Assembly (NCBI GenBank): GCA_003385605.1
Contig: QQUU01000095.1
Location: 1 to 37,002, forward strand
From: Bacteroidota bacterium
GTDB lineage: Bacteria; Bacteroidota; Bacteroidia; Flavobacteriales; Schleiferiaceae
DNA length: 37,002 bases
Direction of reading: 5' to 3'
In this document: piece by piece, positions 6,862 through 13,901 of the stretch
How the letters are laid out: every line of letters begins with the position of its first letter
Numbering within the stretch: position 1 is the first letter of the stretch
Program-made: the position numbers and the translations under genes
Notes under the pieces: model-generated
Database searches by the model: none
Told to the model about the DNA's origin: nothing
Seen by the model: the letters and a program-made list of their open reading frames with translations, nothing else

Positions 6862-9387
6862 ATGGCTATTAATGAGCGTCTAATACATACCGCAGCAGGA
6901 GCAGCAGGTGATGGTACAGGTAACCAAGAAGAAGGACTTATCCTGCACTTAGATGCTAATGACGTAGACAGCTATGATGGAGATGGTTCTGTATGGTACG
7001 ATATAACTAACCACGAATATACTCCTGCGGTAAACCCTGCGGAGAATTTTAATACTGTTGCTTATACAGGAACAGGGGCGAGTAATTCTATTACAGGTGT
7101 AGGTTTTCAACCTGATATGATATGGATAAAAAATAGGGATAGCGTAGATAACCACTATTTGCTTGATAGCCTAAGAGGTAAAAATGGAAGCACAGTCTTT
7201 GAAAACCTTTATCCTAACTTAACCAACGGACAAGCTAATGATAATGCTGTTACATCTTTAGATTCTGATGGGTTTACGATGCAGGCTAGCGGTAATGGTA
7301 ATGCTAGTGGAACTGATTTTGTTGCTTGGTGTTTTAAAGCAGGTGGTGTGCCTAGTGGTAGTGATAAGGTTAGTATAGATGGTACTTCTTATGCTACTAT
7401 GACAGAGGCAGGATTAACTGATGGAACAGAAGCATTAGATAGTCTAAGTGTAAATACTAAACTAGGATTTAGTATCGCTAAATGGAGCAGCTCAACAGCT
7501 TTAACGACAGATACCGTTGCTCACGGTTTAGGACAACCACCAGAATTAATCATCCATAAATCAACCAGCTTATCTAGGAATTGGAACGTTTATTCAACAG
7601 GTGTTGGGTTATCTAAAAACCTACACTTAAACCTAACTGACGGAGCAGCAACTAACGAGTATTGGACTGTGAATGCTAATACTTTTTCTATCCACGATAC
7701 ATCTAGCTCTGGAAATTGGGTAGCGTATTCTTTTGCTTCTAAAAGAGGTGTATCTAAAGTAGGTAGTTATATAGGTAGCACAGGCTCTGTTAAAGTTTAC
7801 ACAGGATTTCAACCTGCTTTTGTGATGATAAAAAATGCAGATGTTTCCGGTGACCCTTGGGTTATGTTAGACAATAAAAGACCTAGTGGCGGTGGTGTAA
7901 GAAGTTATTTGTATCCAAGTGAAAACTATGTAGAAAATACTGGTGGCGGGAATAGAACAGGTATAACATTCAACGCAGACGGATTTACTTTGGATGACGA
8001 TGACAGCCATAGTGCAAATGAAAGTGGTAAAAAGTTTATCTACCTAGCCTTTGCAGCAGAGAAGCCTAGTAACTTAATAGATGATACAGACTTAAAATTA
8101 CATATAGATATAGGTAATTCTAGTTGTTATAGTGGTACTGGTACAACAGTAAACGATTTATCTAGCAGTAACCATACCATTACTACTTTAGCGGGAGTTG
8201 AAGCAGCAGACTTTGACAAAGAAGTAGGAAATTTCCTTACTGTAAAAGAAAATTCTAATGAAGGTTTAACAATCGCAGACCACGCTGACTTTGACCACGA
8301 CAATGGCGCAACCTATGAGGGATGGGTATACCTAGACCCTAGCGGAACAAGCGAAGAGACTTTTTTCTATAGAGGTGAATCGGGAACTGCAAAAGGTTTA
8401 AGAATATATTGGCACTCTTCATATGGTTGGTTCCCTAGAGATTTTAACTCTAGTGGTACAGAAATAATAGACCAAAACAATATAAAAACTGGAATAACAG
8501 GATACGGTAGAGGTAAATGGTATCACCTAGCATTAACTTTAAGCAGCGCTAGTGATGCGACCTATAAGTTTTATGTTGATAGCGTGTTTATTGGAAGTTA
8601 TACAGCTAGTACTGGAAGCGGACAAAAGAGCCAAAGCTATGGCATTTCTTTAGGGAAATATGGTAGCGGAGGAACACCAGACTTACAAGGAGCAATAGGA
8701 CAGTTTAGATTTTACAAGACAGTCCTTACAGAAGATGAAATATTACAAAACTACCGATTCACTAAGAATGACTATCCTAATGGGTTTAATGCTAGTAATA
8801 CAAGTAATCCTCCAAGTTTTAGTACAGACCATTTTCAATTTGACAGAGTGCACATCACTAGTGGCGACCAAATGATATTCGGGAGTTCTATAAATAGCAT
8901 GTTAAATAACTTAACTGAATATACTTTTACTGCTTGGTATTATCCCGATAATTTAAACGGTAGAAATACTATTTTTGGTGTTGGGCATACGACAAGTAAC
9001 AATGTTTGGGCATTATTTAGAGTTAGAGATAATGGCAACGCAGAATATAGTTTGAATGACTCGGGTACAGCGAAAGGTGCAACCTTTACAGGTGCATCAC
9101 CGTCAAGCACAAACGACCAATGGAATTTTATTGCCTTTACTGTAAGTGCAACAGGTGCAGCAACGTGTAGAGTAAATGGTACAAGTTACTCACCTACCTA
9201 CAATAGTGGTAGTGATGTTAGAAAGTTTAGCGATGTAGCTTTTAATACTGTTACACTTGGCTCTTTAGATAGAGGCTCAACCGGTCAATTTTATGATCCT
9301 TTTAATGGTAGGATAGGACAAATAAGATTATATGATAAAGTTCTTACTAACGATGAAATTGATGCTATTGAAGCATTAGGAAGATAA
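6862..9387 (+). CDS. Large multi-domain adhesin with LamG/concanavalin-like domains
   Basis: 841 residues and the largest protein of the recognition block. After GLILHLDANDVDSYDGDGS (25-43), three related modules of about 100 residues lie at roughly 63-160, 200-295 and 300-402. Their cores are GFQPDMIWIKNRD, GQPPELIIHKS and GFQPAFVMIKNAD, and they close with DFVAWCFKAG, NWVAYSFASK and KFIYLAFAAEK. Two laminin-G/concanavalin-like jelly rolls follow at about 410-640 (LKLHIDIGNSSCYSG, ATYEGWVYLD, GKWYHLALTLS, GAIGQFRFYKTVLTEDEI) and 655-841 (EYTFTAWYYPD, QWNFIAFTVS, GRIGQIRLYDKVLTNDEI). LamG domains bind glycans, so cell-surface polysaccharide binding is likely. No glycosidase motif was seen. 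Confidence 0.8.
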   Translation: MAINERLIHTAAGAAGDGTGNQEEGLILHLDANDVDSYDGDGSVWYDITNHEYTPAVNPAENFNTVAYTGTGASNSITGVGFQPDMIWIKNRDSVDNHYLLDSLRGKNGSTVFENLYPNLTNGQANDNAVTSLDSDGFTMQASGNGNASGTDFVAWCFKAGGVPSGSDKVSIDGTSYATMTEAGLTDGTEALDSLSVNTKLGFSIAKWSSSTALTTDTVAHGLGQPPELIIHKSTSLSRNWNVYSTGVGLSKNLHLNLTDGAATNEYWTVNANTFSIHDTSSSGNWVAYSFASKRGVSKVGSYIGSTGSVKVYTGFQPAFVMIKNADVSGDPWVMLDNKRPSGGGVRSYLYPSENYVENTGGGNRTGITFNADGFTLDDDDSHSANESGKKFIYLAFAAEKPSNLIDDTDLKLHIDIGNSSCYSGTGTTVNDLSSSNHTITTLAGVEAADFDKEVGNFLTVKENSNEGLTIADHADFDHDNGATYEGWVYLDPSGTSEETFFYRGESGTAKGLRIYWHSSYGWFPRDFNSSGTEIIDQNNIKTGITGYGRGKWYHLALTLSSASDATYKFYVDSVFIGSYTASTGSGQKSQSYGISLGKYGSGGTPDLQGAIGQFRFYKTVLTEDEILQNYRFTKNDYPNGFNASNTSNPPSFSTDHFQFDRVHITSGDQMIFGSSINSMLNNLTEYTFTAWYYPDNLNGRNTIFGVGHTTSNNVWALFRVRDNGNAEYSLNDSGTAKGATFTGASPSSTNDQWNFIAFTVSATGAATCRVNGTSYSPTYNSGSDVRKFSDVAFNTVTLGSLDRGSTGQFYDPFNGRIGQIRLYDKVLTNDEIDAIEALGR

Positions 9388-9397
9388 TAATTAAATT

Positions 9398-9811
9398 ATG
9401 TCTAAAAAAAAATTTAAAGATACCAAAGTTGGGCAGTTTTTATTAAATAAAATTCCTAACGTAGTGGGAGCAATAGCAGGTGACACGCCTGTTGGCTCTG
9501 TAATAGAAGCAATAATCGGGGGTAGTGATATGACCCCCGAAGACAAAGAAGTAGCGCTTGAAAAACTAAGGCTTGAAAGAGCTGAAATAGATGGCACTAC
9601 AAGAAGATGGGTTGCGGACGCTAGGTCAGGAAGCTTTCTTGCCGCTAACGTCCGTCCACTAGTATTAATATTTTTAACTGTCTCCTATGTAGCGGGTTGG
9701 TATTTAGGTTACCCCCTTGACGACATAACAGGATTACTTACCATAGTTATAGGTGGGTATTTTGGATCACGAGGAGTTGAAAAGGTTTTTGGAAACAATA
9801 AACACAAATGA
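9398..9811 (+). CDS. Holin, GTA/3-TM holin-like
   Basis: 137 residues. A soluble N-terminal part with a charged helix (TPEDKEVALEKLRLERAEI, 46-64) leads into RRWVADARSGSFLAANVRPLVL (69-90). Two clear hydrophobic segments follow, about 86-103 (LVLIFLTVSYVAGWYLG) and 109-127 (ITGLLTIVIGGYFGSR), then a basic tail. The 'W..DA..GSFL..N.RPLVL...T...............YFGSR..EKV' pattern is that of the 3TM-holin family (PF11351). It would make the inner-membrane pore that releases the endolysin encoded four genes on. The stop overlaps the start of the next small gene (ATGA). Confidence 0.82.
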   Translation: MSKKKFKDTKVGQFLLNKIPNVVGAIAGDTPVGSVIEAIIGGSDMTPEDKEVALEKLRLERAEIDGTTRRWVADARSGSFLAANVRPLVLIFLTVSYVAGWYLGYPLDDITGLLTIVIGGYFGSRGVEKVFGNNKHK

Positions 9812-9969
9812 CAGATTTGAAAATTTACGGATTGAATATTACGGCATTATTTGCTAGTAGCGATATGATGAACGGTATAAACCCATTATTGCAAACAATT
9901 GTACTCTTATTAACTATTATATATACAGGTATTAATATTTATAAAAAGATATGCGATGGCAGGAATTGA
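9808..9969 (+). CDS. 53-residue single-TM lysis-cassette protein
   Basis: This small gene starts at ATG 9808 on an ATGA overlap with the holin stop and ends at TGA 9967-9969, 14 bases inside the following gene. It reads MTDLKIYGLNITALFASSD, then a hydrophobic helix LLQTIVLLLTIIYTGINIY (about 27-45) and a short basic end KKICDGRN. Coupled overlaps on both sides, and the absence of any other gene in the 145-base gap, support it as real. Small single-helix proteins like this next to holins can be antiholins, second holins or spanin parts. There is no lipobox, so an o-spanin is unlikely. Confidence 0.72.
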   Translation: MTDLKIYGLNITALFASSDMMNGINPLLQTIVLLLTIIYTGINIYKKICDGRN

Positions 9970-10273
9970 TTGGAACAGAGATGGTAATGTGGATTTTAAT
10001 ATTAGCTTTCCACAGGTAATCACAGTTCTTACAGTTGTAGCGTCTATAATAGGCAGCTATTATTCTTTGCAAAATAAAATTAGCGAATTAGATGCAAGAA
10101 TAAAAAGAGCCGAAGAATTGCCAGCACAAGAGGTGAGTGTAAAAGACGTTGATGCTTTAAAAATTGAATACGATTTAAAAATAGAAAAAGTGGCTATTCA
10201 GGCAAAAGAAAACATGGAAAGCCTACAAGACTTTGAAAAAGAAGTTAGATTTAATTATAAAAGAAATAGATAA
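9956..10273 (+). CDS. Membrane-anchored coiled-coil protein of the lysis cassette
   Basis: 105 residues. A short N-terminal segment (MAGIDWNRDGNVDFN) precedes one membrane segment (about 18-38; PQVITVLTVVASIIGSYYSL). A charged helical region then runs to the end (NKISELDARIKRAEEL, KIEYDLKIEKVAIQAKENMESL), which looks like coiled coil. N-terminal anchor plus periplasmic coiled coil is the architecture of inner-membrane spanins, though no partner lipoprotein gene is visible. It overlaps the preceding 53-residue gene and precedes the endolysin by 10 bases. A lysis function is inferred from context. Confidence 0.6.
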   Translation: MAGIDWNRDGNVDFNISFPQVITVLTVVASIIGSYYSLQNKISELDARIKRAEELPAQEVSVKDVDALKIEYDLKIEKVAIQAKENMESLQDFEKEVRFNYKRNR

Positions 10274-10283
10274 ATAATATTAT

Positions 10284-10634
10284 ATGAAATACTTTACAGA
10301 CGAAGGCGATTTTGACGGACAAATGCACAAAATGGATCCTAAACTTTTAGATATGCTTGATGCGCTTAGAGAAAAGTTTGGCTATCCAATTGTACTTAAT
10401 TCACATTACAGATCACCAGAGCATCCAATAGAAGCTAAAAAAGCTAAGCCAGGCGAACACGCATATGGAGCGGCAGTTGATATTAAATGTGTAGGCGGAG
10501 AAGCTACGTTTAAATTAGTCAAAGCCGCAATTGAAATTGGATTTACTCGTATAGGTATTTCAAGAAAAAATAACTTTGTGCATGTAGGTATTGGTTACCC
10601 TGATGCACCACCAATGACAATCTGGACATATTAA
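10284..10634 (+). CDS. Endolysin, zinc peptidase M15 family
   Basis: A compact 116-residue enzyme without a signal peptide, so it depends on the holin for export. It holds the M15 (Peptidase_M15_3 / VanY-like) signature: LNSHYRSPEHP (38-48), GEHAYGAAVDIK (57-68) with zinc ligands H59 and D66, and NFVHVGIG (97-104) with the third ligand H100. M15 phage endolysins cut peptide cross-bridges of peptidoglycan, usually at L-Ala-D-Glu or D-Ala bonds; which bond is cut here is not visible. It is the last gene of the lysis cassette and is followed one base later by the next gene. Confidence 0.88.
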   Translation: MKYFTDEGDFDGQMHKMDPKLLDMLDALREKFGYPIVLNSHYRSPEHPIEAKKAKPGEHAYGAAVDIKCVGGEATFKLVKAAIEIGFTRIGISRKNNFVHVGIGYPDAPPMTIWTY

Positions 10635-10635
10635 A

Positions 10636-10854
10636 ATGAAATTAATTAGAAAAATATCAATCGGCCAAGACTACAAGAACGAAGCAATGCATTACTCCGT
10701 AGGCCAAGAAGTTTACGGAGGACATACAATATGTGATATATTAGCAGAAGATGATGGCTATCATATCTATATTGCTAAAGATGGCGCGCAGCTTCCATGG
10801 AAACACTTTAATAAAAACATGGCCGTCTCAATAGAATACAATTTAGATTATTAA
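10636..10854 (+). CDS. Small conserved-type phage protein, unknown function
   Basis: A 72-residue protein (MKLIRKISIGQDYKNEAMHYSVGQEVYGGHTICDIL, split here from DDGYHIYIAKDGAQLPWKHF). It has no membrane segment and no recognised catalytic motif. The VGQEVYGG and GYHIYIAKDG strands suggest a small SH3- or barrel-like beta fold. It is packed with 1 base on the left and 0 on the right between endolysin and the GroES-like gene, so it belongs to the same operon. I recall look-alikes in marine phages without known function. Confidence 0.55.
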   Translation: MKLIRKISIGQDYKNEAMHYSVGQEVYGGHTICDILAEDDGYHIYIAKDGAQLPWKHFNKNMAVSIEYNLDY

Positions 10855-11430
10855 ATGAGATCTTTATACAATTATATTATATCTACTGAAAATCGCTACG
10901 ATAATAAGACTAGCGTTGGCGATAAAGAACTTATATTAAATACAGAAATTACAGAACGAGATTACCACTTTGTCAACAGAATAGGTAAAGTGGTTTCAAC
11001 ACCGATTAATTTTAAAACACCAATTAAACCAGGGGACGAAGTAATTGTACATCACAATGTATTTCGTAGATGGTTTGATGTGCGTGGTAATGAGCGTAAT
11101 TCTGGTAGCTTTATAGATGAGAATAAATACTCTGTTTATGGTGATCAGATATTTGCTTATAAAAGAAACGGTGAGTGGAGGGGATTGCCTGAATTTTGTT
11201 TTGTAAAGCCATTACCTAACAAAGACAAATGGAGCATTCTAAGCGAACGTAAATTAGCTGGAGAGCTTGTATATACCAACGACTATTTGGAGTCATTAGG
11301 ATTGTCTGTAGGAGACGTGGTTGGGTTTACGCCTGCTTCTGAATATGAGTTTAACATAGATGGTACAAAATTATATAGAATTCAATCAATAGACGTAACT
11401 ATCAACTATGGATGTAAAGAAAAAACGTGA
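10855..11430 (+). CDS. GroES-like two-barrel protein (putative second co-chaperonin)
   Basis: 191 residues. Two segments each look like a GroES beta-barrel. The first has GKVVSTP...IKPGDEVIVHHNVFRR (about 43-72) followed by GDQIFAYKRNGEW and FCFVKPL. The second (about 133-187) has AGELVYTN, LGLSVGDVVGFTPASEYEFNIDGTK and LYRIQSIDVTI. Each repeats the 'G.V......(I/L).(P/V)GD.V.........I....(Y).(I/V)...DV' order of GroES (RGEVLAVG...VKVGDIVIF...VLIMSESDILA). A variable stretch DKELILNTEITERDYHF (23-39) could be the mobile loop. The fold call is from strand pattern, not strong identity. It lies just upstream of the packaging genes and overlaps the next gene by 23 bases. Confidence 0.5.
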   Translation: MRSLYNYIISTENRYDNKTSVGDKELILNTEITERDYHFVNRIGKVVSTPINFKTPIKPGDEVIVHHNVFRRWFDVRGNERNSGSFIDENKYSVYGDQIFAYKRNGEWRGLPEFCFVKPLPNKDKWSILSERKLAGELVYTNDYLESLGLSVGDVVGFTPASEYEFNIDGTKLYRIQSIDVTINYGCKEKT

Positions 11431-11665
11431 GCAACTACTCAAAGCTGCTGAGAACGCGATTAACGAACTTATCAAAGTAATGGATAAGAAAATGGATTTA
11501 CAGGAAGTAGATCCTGAAAAAGTTAAAATCTCAGCTTCAGCCTATAGATTAGCTATGGAAGACGCAATGGCTATGATGGCTAAAGTAGAAGAGCTTGAAT
11601 CAATGGATAAAGAAGATACAAAAAAGAAACAGGAGTTTTTTGGCGTGGAGGGCCGCGCTAAATAA
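11408..11665 (+). CDS. Small helical protein before terminase; candidate small terminase subunit
   Basis: 85 residues, almost entirely alpha-helical and charged (KKREQLLKAAENAINELIKVMDKK; VKISASAYRLAMEDAMAMMAKVEEL) with a disordered end. It overlaps the preceding gene by 23 bases and its stop overlaps the large terminase ATG by one base (TAATG). The position directly before terL is where the small terminase subunit is expected. However, it lacks an obvious helix-turn-helix and is short for that role, so the assignment is tentative. A terminase accessory or portal-associated role is possible. Confidence 0.45.
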   Translation: MDVKKKREQLLKAAENAINELIKVMDKKMDLQEVDPEKVKISASAYRLAMEDAMAMMAKVEELESMDKEDTKKKQEFFGVEGRAK

Positions 11666-13899
11666 TGTATCAACAAACACTATATGCTATACACACGGAT
11701 CATCTTAAGCGTAAAGATGTGAAGAACAACAACAGGTATAAGAAATTTAAGTACGGTTATAACTTAGATTTAGATTGTGTTATTATAAGCAAAGATGGTA
11801 CGCTTGGTGAAATATACGAAATACAAGGTTTGCGTATAGGTTTACCGAAAGCACCTAAAGAAGTTGCTGGAATGGATATTAAAAAAGAAGATCAGGTTTT
11901 TATTAAAACTCCAAAACCTGCTTCGCTAAATAAAATTAAAACAATCTATGATTTTAAGTTATTACCAGAAGATATTAAAGAACAGTATTACGAATATATT
12001 GAAACTGAGTTTACTCGTCGTAACGATGGCTACTGGTTCATGCGGAACGGTGAAAAGTGTTACCTTACAGGGTCACACTATATCTACCTCAACTGGACGA
12101 AAATTGACGTGGGATCACCGGACTTTAGAGAAGCAAATAGAATCTTCTACTATTTCTGGGAAGCATGCTGCGCTGATGCAAGAAGTTATGGAATGTGCTA
12201 CCTTAAGAATAGACGATCAGGGTTTTCCTTCATGGCTAGTTCAGAGACGGTTAACAGAGCTACGATTTCAAGAGATTCACGGTTCGGTATCTTATCAAAG
12301 TCTGGTAGTGATGCTAAAAAGATGTTTACAGACAAAGTTGTACCAATATCGGCAAACTACCCTTTCTTCTTCAAACCCATACAGGATGGAATGGAACGAC
12401 CAAAGACCGAATTATCGTATAAGGTCCCCTCGCGAAGGCTCACACGCAAATCCATCACCGAATCAACCGAAGAGGAACAAAAAGGACTTGATACAACAAT
12501 AGACTGGAAGAATACAGGTGATAACTCATACGATGGTGAAAAACTGCAATTGCTAGTTCACGATGAATCTGGTAAATGGGAAAAACCTGATAATATATTA
12601 AACAACTGGCGTGTAACTAAAACGTGTTTACGATTAGGTGCTAAAGTTGTTGGCAAGTGTATGATGGGATCAACATCAAATTCGCTTGATAAAGGAGGAA
12701 GTAATTTTAAAAAATTGTATGATGACTCAAACCTCGCAAGAATTAAGAGAAATCGCAATGGGCAGACTCCTAGTGGATTATACGCTTTGTTCATTCCTAT
12801 GGAATGGAATTACGAAGGATTCATCGACAAGTATGGTTTTCCTGTCTTTGATACTCCAGAAAAGCCAATCGAAGGAATCGATGAGGAACTTATCTACACT
12901 GGAGTGGTCGAGCATTGGGAGAATGAAGCAGATGGGCTTAAAGGAAACTCTGACGCTTTAAATGAATTTTATCGTCAGTTTCCAAGAACAGAACAGCATG
13001 CTTTTAGAGATGAAGCAAAAGATTCTATATTTAATTTAACAAAAATATATCAGCAGATAGATTTCAACGAAGAAATGGTTATGAGCGGTTATGTAACACG
13101 CGGATCATTTCAATGGAGAAATGGAATAAAAGATACGAAAGTTGAATGGCATCCACATAAAGATGGTAGATTTAAATTATCTTGGATACCGCCTGTTGAA
13201 ATGCAAAATAATATTATTGTAGAAAACGGAATAAAATATCCGGGTAATAAAGATTTAGGCGCTTTTGGCTGTGATAGTTATGATATATCTGGAACAGTTG
13301 ACGGTGGAGGTTCTAACGGTGCACTTCATGGTTTGACAACGTTTTCGTTGCATCCAGATGTTCCACCATCACAATTTATATTAGAGTATGTTGCAAGACC
13401 ACAAACAGCTGAAATATTTTTTGAAGATGTGCTTATGGCCATTGTATTCTATGGCATGCCACTTTTGGCGGAGAATAACAAGCCACGGTTACTGTATCAC
13501 CTTAAACGTAGAGGATATAGAGGATTTTCAATGAATCGCCCAGATAGAACACGAAATAAACTATCTGTAACCGAAAGAGAACTGGGTGGAATACCAAACT
13601 CTTCAGAAGATATAAAGCAAGCACATGCGGCAGCAATTGAATCTTATATAGAAAATAATGTTGGCATGAAAGAAGATGGCCAGCATGGAGCAATGTATTT
13701 TCAACGTACATTAGAAGATTGGGCAAAATTTAACATTAATGCTCGTACAAAATACGACGCATCTATCAGTAGCGGATTAGCTATAATGGCTTGTCAAAGA
13801 CATTTATATGCACCGCGCGCTGCTAGAGAAACAAAAAAAATAGACTTTGGATTTTCAAAGTACAATAATACAGGATCAAAAAGTAAAATAATACAATAG
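11665..13899 (+). CDS. terL: Terminase large subunit (packaging ATPase and nuclease)
   Basis: 744 residues, a normal to long TerL. The ATPase has a deviant Walker A, KNRRSGFS (181-188), in which the usual GK(S/T) lysine is replaced by Phe and a Lys sits at the motif start, as in lambda gpA. Walker B is LLVHDE (296-301) and a coupling motif GSTSN lies at 335-339. The nuclease part has acidic residues in FGCDSYD (D537), LLAENN (E603) and TKYDASIS (D698), the RNase H-like triad order. It packages DNA into proheads through the portal encoded next, and cuts concatemers. It starts on a TAATG overlap. A GGAGG-like string 12 bases upstream is coding sequence of the previous gene and may be chance. 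Confidence 0.9.
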   Translation: MYQQTLYAIHTDHLKRKDVKNNNRYKKFKYGYNLDLDCVIISKDGTLGEIYEIQGLRIGLPKAPKEVAGMDIKKEDQVFIKTPKPASLNKIKTIYDFKLLPEDIKEQYYEYIETEFTRRNDGYWFMRNGEKCYLTGSHYIYLNWTKIDVGSPDFREANRIFYYFWEACCADARSYGMCYLKNRRSGFSFMASSETVNRATISRDSRFGILSKSGSDAKKMFTDKVVPISANYPFFFKPIQDGMERPKTELSYKVPSRRLTRKSITESTEEEQKGLDTTIDWKNTGDNSYDGEKLQLLVHDESGKWEKPDNILNNWRVTKTCLRLGAKVVGKCMMGSTSNSLDKGGSNFKKLYDDSNLARIKRNRNGQTPSGLYALFIPMEWNYEGFIDKYGFPVFDTPEKPIEGIDEELIYTGVVEHWENEADGLKGNSDALNEFYRQFPRTEQHAFRDEAKDSIFNLTKIYQQIDFNEEMVMSGYVTRGSFQWRNGIKDTKVEWHPHKDGRFKLSWIPPVEMQNNIIVENGIKYPGNKDLGAFGCDSYDISGTVDGGGSNGALHGLTTFSLHPDVPPSQFILEYVARPQTAEIFFEDVLMAIVFYGMPLLAENNKPRLLYHLKRRGYRGFSMNRPDRTRNKLSVTERELGGIPNSSEDIKQAHAAAIESYIENNVGMKEDGQHGAMYFQRTLEDWAKFNINARTKYDASISSGLAIMACQRHLYAPRAARETKKIDFGFSKYNNTGSKSKIIQ

Positions 13900-13901
13900 A
13901 A

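Noticed and set aside
6862-9387. Diversity-generating retroelement target in the adhesin
   Set aside because: No reverse transcriptase, template repeat or C-type lectin target is visible in the window.
11647-11652. GGAGGG before the terL start as a Shine-Dalgarno site
   Set aside because: The spacing to ATG is long (12 bases), it encodes part of the previous protein, and other starts lack such sites.
11948-12502. 184-residue open frame on the same strand inside terL
   Set aside because: It is an out-of-frame shadow of the well-supported terminase reading frame, with no family features.
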